Shown: positions 1-9,504, numbered from the stretch's first letter. The stretch: DNA of 64,000 nt from DATMGU01 sp035555315 (GCA_035555315.1 DATMGU010000070.1:1-64000); one strand, 5' to 3'. The notes: a model not told the origin generated them from the sequence alone. Program-made: numbers and translations.

Positions 1-252
1 GAGACGTTCGAGGCGCTGAGCCCGGACGACCAGGCCATGATCAGGGCCGCCGCCAAGGCCGGCGCCGATGCGACCTGGCTTGCGGGTGCCGACGAGGATG
101 CGAAGCGGCTCGACCAACTGCGCAAGGGCGGCATGGAGATCGTCGAGAAACCCGATCGTCAGCCTTTCATCGATGCGGTGAAGCCGTTGGAGCCGGAATT
201 CGAGAAGCGGTTCGGCAAGGAGGTCCTCGCCGCCATCAGATCCACTCCTTGA
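1..252 (+). CDS. TRAP transporter substrate-binding protein (DctP type), C-terminal part
   Basis: The reading frame is open from the first base and stops with TGA at 250-252, so only the last 83 residues are seen. They are charged and helical, including the segments EALSPDDQAMIRAAAKAG and EKRFGKEVLAAI. This is typical of the C-terminal helix of periplasmic DctP-family solute receptors, which deliver carboxylates to TRAP membrane subunits. The receptor N-terminus and any DctQ/DctM genes lie outside the window. The chemoreceptor gene starts 16 bases downstream on the same strand, so the two may be co-transcribed. The family call rests on the tail alone and the substrate cannot be inferred. Confidence 0.6.
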   Translation, partial: ETFEALSPDDQAMIRAAAKAGADATWLAGADEDAKRLDQLRKGGMEIVEKPDRQPFIDAVKPLEPEFEKRFGKEVLAAIRSTP

Positions 253-268
253 GCCCGCGGGAAATATC

Positions 269-2308
269 ATGAACATCTTTCTGCTCCTGTCCCGCATCGG
301 CATCCGCCCGCGCGTTTTCGGCGGCTTCGCCCTGGTCCTGGGCTTTCTCATCTTCCTGTCGCTGTTTGCCCTTTCCGAACTCGGCCAGGTCGGCGGCACC
401 GTGGGCGTGCTGGTCACCAGCGCCGATGGCGATGCCGGCATGGCGCGGGTCCGCACCTCGCTGATGGCGGCGAACGGTGCCGTCGAAAAATTCATCCGGA
501 CCCGAAATCTTGGGGACCGGGACGCGGCGACCAAGGCGATCGACGAGTTCGGCCGCACCTTCGACCAGATCGATCAGCAATTCAGCGGCCTGCCGGCCAT
601 CGCCGCCGGACGCGACGTGCTGAAAAGCGTGCTGGGGACCTATCGCACGTCCTTCACCGCTGTTTCCAGCGCGGTCGACCATTTCCGGGTCGCGACCGCC
701 AAGACGGAAGCGCTCGGCGCCGCGGCGGGGCTGGATGCCGCCGGCATCACCGTCGCCGTCGCCAATCAGTCCGAAGCCGCGCGCACCATAAACCCGCTGC
801 GGTTGCCCGGTACCGTCGATGCGGCGCGCATCTCGGTGATGCATTACACCATGACCCAATCGCAGGGCGACGCGGATGACGCGATATTGTCGATCGGCTA
901 TGCCCAGGCAGCGACCGCCGACAGCGAGACGGAACTGGGCAGCGCCGCCGCCGGCCAGCCGCGCCTGAAGGCGATGCTGGCAGCGATCAAGATCACCCTT
1001 GCGGACGATGTGGCCACGCTGAACGACGTCATCGGCGCCGTCGGCGAGCTGCGCAAGGTCCAGGGTGATCTTGCCAAGGCCAGCGCGTCGATTGACGAGC
1101 AAACCGACAAGATCAACCGCGCCCTCGGTGCGGCGCGGTCCGAGCAGAGTGCGAAGACGACGGCGACCATGCAGCAGACGCGGAGCCTGCTCATCGCCGT
1201 CGCCGCGGGGGCTGTCGTGCTGGGGGCGATTTTGGCCTGGTTGATCGGCACCAGCGTCTCCGGTCCGATCCGCCGCATCACCGCCCGCATGCAATCGCTG
1301 GCGGAAGGGCAGTTCGAGGCACCGATCCCCGGGGGCGATTGGCGGGATGAGATTGGCCGGATGGCCCGCGCGGTCGAAGTGTTTCGCCGGAATGCGCAAA
1401 CCGTTCGGCGCATGGAGCAGGAAGCGGCTGCCCAACGCGAAGCGACCGAGACCGAGCGAACGGCCATGATGGCGACTCTCGCCGACCGTTTCGACCAAGG
1501 GATGGAGGGTGTCATCAGCGGCGTCGCCGGTCGCGCCGACCAGATGGGCCGGAGCGCCGAAGTCTTGGCCCGGGTTGCCGAACGCGGTCGGTCGCTGGCC
1601 GAGCAGGTCGCTGCCAGCTCCGAGCAGGCATCGTCGAATGTGCAGGCGGTCGCCGCCGCGACGCAAGAACTTGCCGCGTCGATCCGCGAGATATCGAGCC
1701 AGGTGTCCCGCTCCGTGTCGGTATCCGGCAAGGCCAAGGACGAGGCGCAGCGCACCTCGGAACTGATGCATGACCTGTCCCAGTCGGCCGAAAGGATCGG
1801 TGCCGTCGTTCAACTGATCCAGGCGATCGCAAGCCAGACAAATCTCCTGGCCCTGAACGCGACGATCGAGGCGGCACGGGCCGGTGACGCCGGAAAGGGC
1901 TTCGCCGTCGTCGCCAACGAGGTGAAGAGCCTTGCGACCCAGACCGCCAGGGCCACCGAGGAAATCGCCAGCCAGGTCGCCGCGATCCAGAATTCGACCG
2001 ATCAATCGGCCGCGGCGATCGGGCAGATCGGTCAAACGATCGGCAAAATGACCGAGATCGCGACCATGATCGCATCGGCCGTCGAGGAGCAAGGGGCGGC
2101 AACCGATGAGATCGCGCGGAATGTCGAACAGGCGGCGGGCGGCACCGCGGCCGTGACGGATCAGATCGGGGAGGTTCGCGCGGTCGCCGGTGAGACCGAT
2201 GCCGGCGCCGAAGCAGCCCTTGCCGTGGCCGCGGCCCTTCAGGAACAGGCTCGATCGCTCAAGACCAACATCGACGAATTCCTGAGGACGATGCGCGCGG
2301 CGGGGTGA
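269..2308 (+). CDS. methyl-accepting chemotaxis protein
   Basis: A 679-residue inner-membrane chemoreceptor that would signal to CheA/CheW. A first membrane helix lies at about residues 16-37, followed by a periplasmic sensor of about 265 residues and a second helix at about 306-328. A HAMP linker begins at GPIRRIT, and a cytoplasmic coiled coil follows. The conserved hairpin tip is clear around residue 525 (NLLALNATIEAARAG, then GKGFAVVANEVKSLA). I do not recognise the sensor domain as a Cache or PAS fold, so the ligand is unknown. It starts 16 bases after the TRAP receptor stop, which may indicate chemotaxis towards the transported substrate. ATG at 269 is preceded by a weak GGGAA. Confidence 0.93.
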   Translation: MNIFLLLSRIGIRPRVFGGFALVLGFLIFLSLFALSELGQVGGTVGVLVTSADGDAGMARVRTSLMAANGAVEKFIRTRNLGDRDAATKAIDEFGRTFDQIDQQFSGLPAIAAGRDVLKSVLGTYRTSFTAVSSAVDHFRVATAKTEALGAAAGLDAAGITVAVANQSEAARTINPLRLPGTVDAARISVMHYTMTQSQGDADDAILSIGYAQAATADSETELGSAAAGQPRLKAMLAAIKITLADDVATLNDVIGAVGELRKVQGDLAKASASIDEQTDKINRALGAARSEQSAKTTATMQQTRSLLIAVAAGAVVLGAILAWLIGTSVSGPIRRITARMQSLAEGQFEAPIPGGDWRDEIGRMARAVEVFRRNAQTVRRMEQEAAAQREATETERTAMMATLADRFDQGMEGVISGVAGRADQMGRSAEVLARVAERGRSLAEQVAASSEQASSNVQAVAAATQELAASIREISSQVSRSVSVSGKAKDEAQRTSELMHDLSQSAERIGAVVQLIQAIASQTNLLALNATIEAARAGDAGKGFAVVANEVKSLATQTARATEEIASQVAAIQNSTDQSAAAIGQIGQTIGKMTEIATMIASAVEEQGAATDEIARNVEQAAGGTAAVTDQIGEVRAVAGETDAGAEAALAVAAALQEQARSLKTNIDEFLRTMRAAG

Positions 2309-2362
2309 TCACCGCCCCTGCCCGCGCGCTCTGCCCGCATCGGGGGGAGCTCCCGCCAGGAC

Positions 2363-3550
2363 TCACCTCTTCCCACGGGCCTCGATCGGCCAGAGGGCGA
2401 CGAGCGTGTCGCCCTCAACGACATGATAGAAATCATGCAAATTGACGGTCGGGTCGCAATGCGGCGTCACAAGTTCGACACGCGCACCGAGGTCGGGCCG
2501 CTCGCCGGGCGAGATCAGTTTCCCGTGCTCATCGCCGAAGAACGCGTAGCGGCTTGCCGGATCGGCGCCCCGTGCGACAACGGGTACGATGCCATCGGTT
2601 GCAAAGCATTTCGTGCCGCCATCGATCGTCACCCACTCCGCGTTGTTGATGCTGACGACGGCCGTCTGCACGAACAGCGCGATCTCGAACGGCGATGCAT
2701 TCGTGCCATCCGCCAGGACCCCCGCATACTCGGCATCCATGAACACATAGGAGCCGACCTGCAGCTCCGTGAACAGTTGGCCGTCCGCGTCGAGATCGTA
2801 GGTGCCGGTTCCGGCGCCGGTGACGATATCGAAAGGGAGACCGGTACGCTCGGCCTCCGCGACGATTTTCGCAATCGTCGCGCGCAGGTCGGCCGTCGCG
2901 GCACCGCGCCGGGCGCGCTCCAAAATATGCTGTAGATTGCCGGCATAGGCCTGCAGCCCGCGCAGCGTCAGATGCGGTTCGCTGGCGATACACCCGGCAA
3001 GCTCGAGCGCCGCGGCCGGCGTCGCCACGCCGGTCCGGTTGAAGCCGGCCCCATAATCGACCAGTACCCCCAGCGGGTGATCAAGGCTTGCCGCGGCCCG
3101 CGCCAGATCGGCGACATTGCGCGGATGATCGGCGACGATCATCACCCCGCCGGGACCGGCGAGACGCGCCAGATCGATGAGGCGCGAAATCTTGCCCGCG
3201 GTGACCACGGGCGAAGTGATGAGCACGCCCGAGATGCCGCCTCGGACCATGACTTCCGCCTCACCCAAGGTAGCGCAGCACACGCCGATCGCCCCCGCCG
3301 CGATCTGACGGCGAGCGATCTCGACCGATTTGTGCGTCTTGCTATGTGGCCGCACCTTGACGCCGCGCGCCGCGGCGAATTCCGCCATGCGCGCGATGTT
3401 GCGGGTCAACGCCTGCACCTCGATCAGGAGTGCCGGCGTGTCCAGCAAATCACGGCCGCCGGGTACGCCGATAAGCCGCGCGTTCGGGTTCGACATGACG
3501 TCGACCGTCCCGACGTCCGGCAGCATGCTCGACTGTCCACTATTACCCAT
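2363..3550 (-). CDS. D-threonine aldolase / 3-hydroxy-D-aspartate aldolase-like PLP enzyme (DSD1 family)
   Basis: A fold-type III PLP enzyme of 395 residues. The N-terminal alanine-racemase-like barrel carries PHSKTHK, whose first lysine is the expected Schiff-base residue, and the phosphate-binding TGAGTGTYD. The C-terminal beta domain has TPHCDPTVNLHD. In this family an H-x-D pair at the metal site (here H-C-D) is typical of D-threonine and 3-hydroxyaspartate aldolases, whereas D-serine dehydratases have H-x-C. The predicted reaction is retro-aldol cleavage of a beta-hydroxy-D-amino acid to glycine or glyoxylate plus an aldehyde, but the exact substrate is open. It lies 32 bases downstream of the LysR gene on the same strand and faces the chemoreceptor convergently. 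Confidence 0.82.
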   Translation of the reverse strand: MGNSGQSSMLPDVGTVDVMSNPNARLIGVPGGRDLLDTPALLIEVQALTRNIARMAEFAAARGVKVRPHSKTHKSVEIARRQIAAGAIGVCCATLGEAEVMVRGGISGVLITSPVVTAGKISRLIDLARLAGPGGVMIVADHPRNVADLARAAASLDHPLGVLVDYGAGFNRTGVATPAAALELAGCIASEPHLTLRGLQAYAGNLQHILERARRGAATADLRATIAKIVAEAERTGLPFDIVTGAGTGTYDLDADGQLFTELQVGSYVFMDAEYAGVLADGTNASPFEIALFVQTAVVSINNAEWVTIDGGTKCFATDGIVPVVARGADPASRYAFFGDEHGKLISPGERPDLGARVELVTPHCDPTVNLHDFYHVVEGDTLVALWPIEARGKR

Positions 3551-3582
3551 CGGCTCACGCCCCCCTTGTCACATACGCCGGA

Positions 3583-4545
3583 TCACTTCCTTGCCAGGTT
3601 AGCGGCTGCTATGGCGGCACGCAGCCACTTTTCGAAGGCGACGTTCAGAGCGCTGCTTCGAAAGCCCCGCGGCCTCACCAGGTAATACGACGTCGCCTCG
3701 ATGCTGCATGTGCGATCGTCGAACGGCGCGACGAGGCGCCCGTCGCGCAATTCTTGCTCGACCAGGATTTCGCTCTCGAGGATGACGCCGAGGCCGTCGA
3801 CCGCGGCCTCGATGGCCATGGTGGAGCGGTCGAGCCAAAGCTCGTTGGCCGGCCGAAGATCGCCAAGGCCGATACGCCGCATGAATTCGTTCCACGTCAC
3901 GGCGTTGGCGGAGTGGATGAATGTAGCGCGCGACAAATCGCGCGGCAGCTGGAGGCCGATCGCCGCGGCCAGTGCCGGGCTGCACAGAGGACGCAGCCGT
4001 TCCACCAGCAGCGGCTCCACGTCTCGCTGGGTCGTGGGGGGAAGCGCGTAGGCGATCGCGACGTCGAAGCGCGTGGTGTCGAGGTCTTCGGTAGCGGACA
4101 ACGTGGAAAGGCGCACCTTGACGCCCGGGTAAGCGCCGAGGAAATCGGACAGGCGAGGCTGCAGCCACTTCGCCGCGAAGCTCGGCCCGGACGCGATGAC
4201 CAGGTGACCGGACTGAGATTGGGGGGCGACAAGCGTGGTCGCCTCGCTGATCACGTTGAAGGCGTGCTCGAGTTCCTGGCTGTAGATCCGACCGGCGCTC
4301 GTCAGCAGGGCCCGTCCCGCGTGGCGCAGGAACAACTTCACCCCGAGGAAGTCTTCGAGCAACTGGATCTGATGGCTCACCGCCGAGGGGGTTACCCCCA
4401 GCTCCTCCGCACCCTGGGCGAAGCTGCCATGGCGAGAGGCCGCCTCGAACGCCAGCAGCGCCTTGAGCGGCGGCAGTCTCCGCCGGTTCGCGCCGGCGGA
4501 TGAGCTCAGTTGATCGGCTACTGAGTTTTTTCCGTTGGCACCCAT
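3583..4545 (-). CDS. LysR-family transcriptional regulator (GcvA-like)
   Basis: A 320-residue DNA-binding regulator. After about 20 variable residues, the winged helix begins at RRLPPLKALLAFEAASRHGS, with the recognition part GVTPSAVSHQIQLLEDFLG. A periplasmic-binding-protein-like effector domain follows (HLVIASGPSFAAKWLQPRL, then FDVAIAYALPP). The architecture is of the GcvA/AmpR branch. It is transcribed divergently from the aminotransferase, with 97 bases between the starts, and leads into the D-threonine-aldolase-like gene. By the usual LysR arrangement it probably controls both from the shared intergenic region. The effector cannot be deduced. The ATG at 4545 is unambiguous. Confidence 0.93.
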   Translation of the reverse strand: MGANGKNSVADQLSSSAGANRRRLPPLKALLAFEAASRHGSFAQGAEELGVTPSAVSHQIQLLEDFLGVKLFLRHAGRALLTSAGRIYSQELEHAFNVISEATTLVAPQSQSGHLVIASGPSFAAKWLQPRLSDFLGAYPGVKVRLSTLSATEDLDTTRFDVAIAYALPPTTQRDVEPLLVERLRPLCSPALAAAIGLQLPRDLSRATFIHSANAVTWNEFMRRIGLGDLRPANELWLDRSTMAIEAAVDGLGVILESEILVEQELRDGRLVAPFDDRTCSIEATSYYLVRPRGFRSSALNVAFEKWLRAAIAAANLARK

Positions 4546-4642
4546 CGGCGTCCCTCCGCCATCATTCTATCAGGCTATGCAGCAAGTCGTGGGCCATCCG
4601 CCGGATATTGGCGGTCGCGCCGGCGCACCAGCGGAGAGGACG

Positions 4643-5965
4643 ATGAACGAGGCGCTTCGGGAAGCATCCAAGGAATTCTTGGTCCGGTACGGTGGCGATG
4701 TGTTTCCCAACCTGTTCACGGAAGCCAAGGGCACCATCGTCAAGGACAGCGACGGCCGGGAATACCTCGATTTCACCTCGGGCCAGATGTGCGCCACGAT
4801 CGGCCACAATCATCCGGCGATCGTCGAGGCGGTTAATCGCGCGGGCAAGAAGGCTTTCCATTTCTTCAGCGGGATGATCCCCGAGGTCGTGGTCGAACTC
4901 GCCGCGACCCTTGGCCGTGACTGGCTGCCGGGCGACATCAAGCGGTCGATCTTCGTCAATACCGGCTCCGAGAGCAACGAAGTCGCCTTGCGCATGGCGA
5001 AAATGTACACCGGCGGCTACGAGATCCTCGCCTTGGGCGGCTCCTGGCACGGCGTGTCCGGCGGAGCGAGCTCGGTATCCTTCGCGAGCGATCGCAAGAA
5101 CTACGGCGTGCCGACGCCCGGCGTTTTCCTGATCCCGGAGCCGAACGCCTATCGGCCGTATATCCCCGGCGCGACGGAGGAAGAGGCAGCACTCGCTTGC
5201 CTCGAACTCGGGTTGAAGATGTTCGACATGCAGTCGACCGGTCGCGGCGCCGCGATCATCGCCGAACCGATCATCAGCGCCGGTGGGGTCCTGGTGCCGC
5301 CGAAGGCGTTCATGCGGGCCCTGCGCAAGGCCGCGGACGACCGCGGCATGCTGCTGATCTTCGACGAGGCGCAGACGGCCTTCGGCCGGATCGGCGTGAA
5401 GACCGGATCGGAATTTCACGACGTCGTGCCCGACATCATGACCATATCGAAAACGCTGGGCGGCGGTCTGCCGTTGGCGGCGGCGGCGACCACTGCCAAG
5501 ATCGAAGACGTCCTTCATGCGAAGGGCTTCACCTTCTACACCAGCCATGTGTCCGACCCCCTCCTGGCGGAGGTGGGCCTGGCGGTGCTCCAGGTCATCG
5601 CCAACGAACAGCTCGTCGAGCGGTCCCGCGAAATGGGTGCCTATATGCGCCGGCGCTTCGAGGACATGCAGCAGCGCTACGAGGTCATCGGCGACGTCCG
5701 GGGTGCCGGCCTCCTGCTCGGCGTGGAGTTGGTGCAGGACCGCGCGTCCCGAACCCCGGCCCACGAACTGGGGGCGCTGACCACGCGGAAATGCCTCGAA
5801 AGAGGATTGAGCATGAATATCCGCCGCCGGCCCGAACGCGGCTCGGTCTGGCGCATCGCGCCGCCGCTCACCGTGTCGATCGAGGAGATCGATCAGGCGG
5901 TCGATATTCTCGAGCAATCCCTGCGGGAAAGCCTCGATGAACTGACAGTCCAAAAGGCGTCGTGA
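4643..5965 (+). CDS. dgdA: class III aminotransferase, 2,2-dialkylglycine decarboxylase-like
   Basis: A 440-residue PLP enzyme closely resembling 2,2-dialkylglycine decarboxylase, which couples decarboxylation of dialkylglycines such as 2-aminoisobutyrate to transamination of pyruvate. Diagnostic segments line up with the characterised enzyme: FTSGQMCATIGHNHP (the substrate-contacting Gln), FFSGM (Ser), GSWHGVSGG (Trp), IFDEAQTAFGR (cofactor Asp) and TISKTLGGGLPLAA (Schiff-base Lys). ATG at 4643 is chosen because GGAGAGGA sits just upstream; the frame is open to 4535 but that stretch overlaps the LysR gene. The LysR gene is divergent. A general omega-transaminase role is possible, because the activity is assigned only by motif conservation. 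Confidence 0.8.
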   Translation: MNEALREASKEFLVRYGGDVFPNLFTEAKGTIVKDSDGREYLDFTSGQMCATIGHNHPAIVEAVNRAGKKAFHFFSGMIPEVVVELAATLGRDWLPGDIKRSIFVNTGSESNEVALRMAKMYTGGYEILALGGSWHGVSGGASSVSFASDRKNYGVPTPGVFLIPEPNAYRPYIPGATEEEAALACLELGLKMFDMQSTGRGAAIIAEPIISAGGVLVPPKAFMRALRKAADDRGMLLIFDEAQTAFGRIGVKTGSEFHDVVPDIMTISKTLGGGLPLAAAATTAKIEDVLHAKGFTFYTSHVSDPLLAEVGLAVLQVIANEQLVERSREMGAYMRRRFEDMQQRYEVIGDVRGAGLLLGVELVQDRASRTPAHELGALTTRKCLERGLSMNIRRRPERGSVWRIAPPLTVSIEEIDQAVDILEQSLRESLDELTVQKAS

Positions 5966-6036
5966 ACGCGATTACCGAGATGAACGGGACGCGGGTGAAT
6001 TGCTTGGTCGAACAGGGGCATAAGGCCAGGCGGCCA

Positions 6037-6055
6037 GCCGGAACTTCATTCCGGC
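6037..6055. terminator. short hairpin between convergent genes
   Basis: A 7-bp inverted repeat (gccggaa / ttccggc) with a 5-base loop lies in the 129-base gap between the convergent aminotransferase and cytochrome genes. There is no strong T-tract on either side, so it is only a candidate bidirectional terminator. Confidence 0.35.
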
Positions 6056-6094
6056 GATAGGCGCGCAGCTATTCCAGGAAATTGCGCCGGCTCC

Positions 6095-7339
6095 TCAGAA
6101 GGCCGGTTTGTCTGTCTTGCCCGGCTCCGGCCCGCGCTCCTTCTTGATCTGCGCGGGGGTGATGGTGCCCTGACGGAAACCGAACTGGCTGATGGTGTAG
6201 TTGCCGAGGGCCGCCAGTTCCGCGTCGGTATAGGCACCGGTGAACGGGTGCATGAACATCAGCCCCTGATCGGTGGAGATCTCGGTGCCATGGGTCAGCA
6301 CCTGGACCAGATTGGTGCCGGCGGGATCGCCCGTCGTATGCGCGCCCTTGAGGGCCGCCCAGGCCCATTGGCGGCCATCGCCATCGGGTAGGTGGCAGCC
6401 GGCGCAGGTCTGCGCGAACAGGCGCGGGCCGAGAGGGTTGGTCGAGGCAATCATGGGCGACCCGGGTTGCACCGCCGGCGGGCCGTCCGGCTGGGCGGGG
6501 ACACCGCGCAGATAGGTCACCATGGCGTGGATGTCCTCGGGCTTCAGGAAGCGAAGGCTGTACTCCACCACCTCCGCCATCGGACCCGAAGCCGGGCCGT
6601 GGCCCTCCGCGTAGCCGGTCGAAAGGTATTGCGCCAGCTGCGCGTCGCTCCAACCGCCCAGGCCGCTGGCGTGGTCGGCGGTCAGGTTATAGGCGAGCCA
6701 GCCGACCTGCTCCGCCCCGGCGAATTTCTTGTCGCCCTTCAACCCCATCATGACGTTGCGCGGCGTGTGGCATTCGCCGCAATGGCCCAGGGCATCCACG
6801 AGGTAGGCACCGCGATTGTACTCGGCGGATTTGCCGGCATCGGGCTCGAAGACGCGGTCCGAATTGTTCAAGAAATTCCAGAAGATCATCGCCCAGCGCT
6901 GGCTGAACGGAAAGCTGATCGTGTTCGCCGGCACCGGGTTCCGCACAGGCGCCAGGCTCGACAGATAGGCCTTCACCGCCAGCGCATCCTCCCGCGTCAT
7001 CTGCGAATAGGACGGATAGGGCATGGCCGGATAGAGGTGCTTGCCATCGCGGGCGACGCCCTCGTGCAGCATGTGGACCCATTCATCGTCGCTATAGGCA
7101 GTGATGTCGGTCGCCTGGTGCGGCGTGATATTGGGCGAATAGAGCGTGCCGAACGGCAGTTTGAAGGCGCGGCCGCCGGCGAAGGCCTGGCCGTCGGGAG
7201 CGGTGTGGCAGGCCGCGCAATCGGCGGCCCGGGTGACGTATTCGCCACGGGCGATAAGGTCGGCCTGGGCATCGGCCCAGGCCGCGACGGGCGCCGTGCA
7301 CAGGAGGATGGCGGCGAACAGTGTGCGCATAGGCTTCAT
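6095..7339 (-). CDS. triheme c-type cytochrome, electron acceptor subunit of the molybdenum hydroxylase
   Basis: An exported cytochrome of 414 residues with three CxxCH haem sites (CAACHTAPDG, CGECHTPRN, CAGCHLPDG), each followed by a domain of about 130 residues. This matches the cytochrome subunit of periplasmic alcohol/aldehyde dehydrogenases. The start at 7339 gives MKPMRTLFAAILL followed by APVAAWADA, a classical Sec signal peptide. A second ATG lies at 7330, and upstream in-frame codons run back into the neighbouring gene. It begins 5 bases after the molybdopterin subunit stop, so the two are surely co-transcribed. It would carry electrons from the hydroxylase to the respiratory chain. 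Confidence 0.9.
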   Translation of the reverse strand: MKPMRTLFAAILLCTAPVAAWADAQADLIARGEYVTRAADCAACHTAPDGQAFAGGRAFKLPFGTLYSPNITPHQATDITAYSDDEWVHMLHEGVARDGKHLYPAMPYPSYSQMTREDALAVKAYLSSLAPVRNPVPANTISFPFSQRWAMIFWNFLNNSDRVFEPDAGKSAEYNRGAYLVDALGHCGECHTPRNVMMGLKGDKKFAGAEQVGWLAYNLTADHASGLGGWSDAQLAQYLSTGYAEGHGPASGPMAEVVEYSLRFLKPEDIHAMVTYLRGVPAQPDGPPAVQPGSPMIASTNPLGPRLFAQTCAGCHLPDGDGRQWAWAALKGAHTTGDPAGTNLVQVLTHGTEISTDQGLMFMHPFTGAYTDAELAALGNYTISQFGFRQGTITPAQIKKERGPEPGKTDKPAF

Positions 7340-7344
7340 GTCTT

Positions 7345-9504
7345 TCACGCCGGCTGCAATTGGCCGTTGCCGAACGGCAATCGGCGCAATCTTTGTCCGG
7401 TCGCAGCAAAGATGGCATTGCCCAGGGCGGGTGCGGCGACGGCCGTGGCGGCCTCGCCGATGCCGCCCGGCTTCTCGCCGTTGCGCAGTTGATAGACCTC
7501 GATCTTCGGGGCCTCGTTCATGCGCAAGGTGCGATAGTCGTGGAAGTTGCTCTGATCGACGACACCGGCGGTCAGCGTGATTTCGTTGTACATCGCCGTG
7601 CCCAGCCCCAGGATCAGGCCGCCCTCGATCTGGGCGCGCACCGTGTCGGGATTGACGGTCATGCCGCAATCCACGGCGAGCACCGCGCGGCGCAGCAGGA
7701 TCTCGCCAGGCGGCGAAACCTCCACCTCCATCACGCAGGAGACGTAGCTGCCGAAGGCGAATTGCACGCCGATGCCTCGGCCGGTCCGGGCCGGCAGGGC
7801 GCTGCCCCAGCCGGCCTTCTCCGCCGCCAGGTTCAGCACCGCGAGGGCGCGCGGATTCTTCTGCAGCAAGGTCCGCCGGAACGCCACCGGATCCTGCTTG
7901 GCCGCCACCGCCAATTCATCGACGAAGCTTTCCACCACGAAGACGTTGTGGGTCGGTCCGACGCCGCGCCACCACCCGGTGCTTACGCCGTCGGACTCAT
8001 GCCGCACATAGTCGACGAAGGTCGCCGGGATTTCGTAAGGAGTATCGGCGGCACATTCGACCGCATCCGGGTCGAGGCCGTTCTTGAAACCCGGAGGGGC
8101 CCACCGCGCCATGACCGATGAACCCGTGACCCGATGCGTCCAACCCACCAGCTTGCCGCCGGCATCCAGCCCGGCGCTGACCCGGTCGTAGTAATACGGC
8201 CGGTAATAGTCATGGCGCAGGTCTTCCTCCCGCGTCCAGACCAGCTTCACCGGATAGCTCACCTGCTTGGCTATGGCGGCGGCCACGGCGATGCTGTCGA
8301 TGTCCAGCCGCCGGCCGAAGGCGCCCCCCATATAGAGGTTGTTGATCGTCACCTTTTCGGGCGGCAGGCCCGTAGCATCCGCCACGGCCTTCTGCGCGCG
8401 CACCGGCACCTGGGTCCCGACCCAGATCTCCGCCCGGTCAGGCTGGATGTGCAAGGTACAGTTCAGCGGCTCCATCGGCGAATGCGACAGAAAGGGCAGC
8501 TGATAGATAGCCGACAGCTTGGTCGCGGCGGCATTGACCAAGCCGGCGGCATCGCCTTCCTGCTTGGCGATCACGCCCTGCTTCTGCGAGGCCTGATCCA
8601 TCGCGGCGACCAGCTTGACGAGGGTGACACCGCCATTCGGACCGCCGTCCCAGACCAGGTTCAGCGCCTCCAAACCCTGCTTGGCCGCCCACATATGGTC
8701 GCCGATCACAGCCACCGCCTCGTCCCCGGCGCGGATCACATCGTGGACGCCGGGCACGCGTCGGGCGGCCGCTTCGTCCATGTGGAGCAGTTTGCCGCCC
8801 TTCACCGGGACGAGCGCCAGGGTGCCGATACGCATGCCCGGAACTTTAGCGTCGATACCGAACACCGCCGTGCCATCGACCTTGGCGGGCGTATCCAGCC
8901 GCTTGGCATTGGTGCCGATCAGCTTGAAGTCCGCCGGGTCCTTGAGCTTCACATCCGTCGGCACGGGCTGCTTGGCGGCGTCGCTCGCGACATCGCCATA
9001 GCCGAGCGTGCGGCTGCTGGCATCGTGATGCACCACGCCGCGATCGACCCGACAGCCGGTCGGATCGACGCCCCATTTTTTCGCCGCGGCGGCGACCAGC
9101 ATGATGCGCGCCGTGGCAGCGGCCTGGCGCAGCCGCATCCAGTCGCTGCGGATCGAGGTGGATCCGCCGGTCGCCTGATCGCCCAGCAACGGATCGATGT
9201 ATTTCGCGATATCCGGCGGGGCGGCCTGGATCTGGATCTGGTCGAGCCCGACCTCCAGTTCCTCGCCCATCAGCATGGCGGCGGCGGTATAGATGCCCTG
9301 CCCAACCTCGGTATGCGGCAGGATCAGCGTGATCGTGCCCTTGGAGTCGACGCGCACGAAGGCATTCGGCTCGAAGTCCCCGCTATTCGCCGAGCCAGCG
9401 GCGGCACGGGCCAGGCTGGGCAAGCGCAGGCTGAGCATCAGGCCGCCCCCGGCAAGCAGCCCGGCCTTCAGCATCAGACGGCGCGACGGCATGACATGTG
9501 TCAT
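7345..9504 (-). CDS. molybdopterin-binding subunit of a xanthine-dehydrogenase-family oxidoreductase (isoquinoline 1-oxidoreductase beta type)
   Basis: A 719-residue large subunit. The N-terminus carries a twin-arginine motif (SRRLMLKAG) followed by a hydrophobic stretch and LARAAAG, so the folded complex is probably exported by Tat. The molybdopterin-binding halves are recognisable: LPHTEVGQGIYTAAAM, LLGDQATGGSTSIRSD, NNLYMGGAFGRRLD, and near the C-terminus KPGGIGEAATA, which contains the catalytic Glu of the family. The gene lies 12 bases after the 2Fe-2S subunit and 5 before the cytochrome. Relatives oxidise isoquinolines, nicotinate or aldehydes, and the substrate here is not determined. 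A second start at 9492 (MPSRR) would keep the Tat signal. Confidence 0.92.
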   Translation of the reverse strand: MTHVMPSRRLMLKAGLLAGGGLMLSLRLPSLARAAAGSANSGDFEPNAFVRVDSKGTITLILPHTEVGQGIYTAAAMLMGEELEVGLDQIQIQAAPPDIAKYIDPLLGDQATGGSTSIRSDWMRLRQAAATARIMLVAAAAKKWGVDPTGCRVDRGVVHHDASSRTLGYGDVASDAAKQPVPTDVKLKDPADFKLIGTNAKRLDTPAKVDGTAVFGIDAKVPGMRIGTLALVPVKGGKLLHMDEAAARRVPGVHDVIRAGDEAVAVIGDHMWAAKQGLEALNLVWDGGPNGGVTLVKLVAAMDQASQKQGVIAKQEGDAAGLVNAAATKLSAIYQLPFLSHSPMEPLNCTLHIQPDRAEIWVGTQVPVRAQKAVADATGLPPEKVTINNLYMGGAFGRRLDIDSIAVAAAIAKQVSYPVKLVWTREEDLRHDYYRPYYYDRVSAGLDAGGKLVGWTHRVTGSSVMARWAPPGFKNGLDPDAVECAADTPYEIPATFVDYVRHESDGVSTGWWRGVGPTHNVFVVESFVDELAVAAKQDPVAFRRTLLQKNPRALAVLNLAAEKAGWGSALPARTGRGIGVQFAFGSYVSCVMEVEVSPPGEILLRRAVLAVDCGMTVNPDTVRAQIEGGLILGLGTAMYNEITLTAGVVDQSNFHDYRTLRMNEAPKIEVYQLRNGEKPGGIGEAATAVAAPALGNAIFAATGQRLRRLPFGNGQLQPA

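Noticed and set aside
236..2092. 618-residue frame antisense to the chemoreceptor
   Set aside because: It mirrors the third-position GC of the real gene; its Arg/Gly/His/Asp-rich composition has no motif, and the chemoreceptor frame is unambiguous.
4562..5953. 463-residue frame antisense to the dialkylglycine-decarboxylase-like gene
   Set aside because: High-GC shadow frame; the plus-strand frame has all class III aminotransferase motifs.
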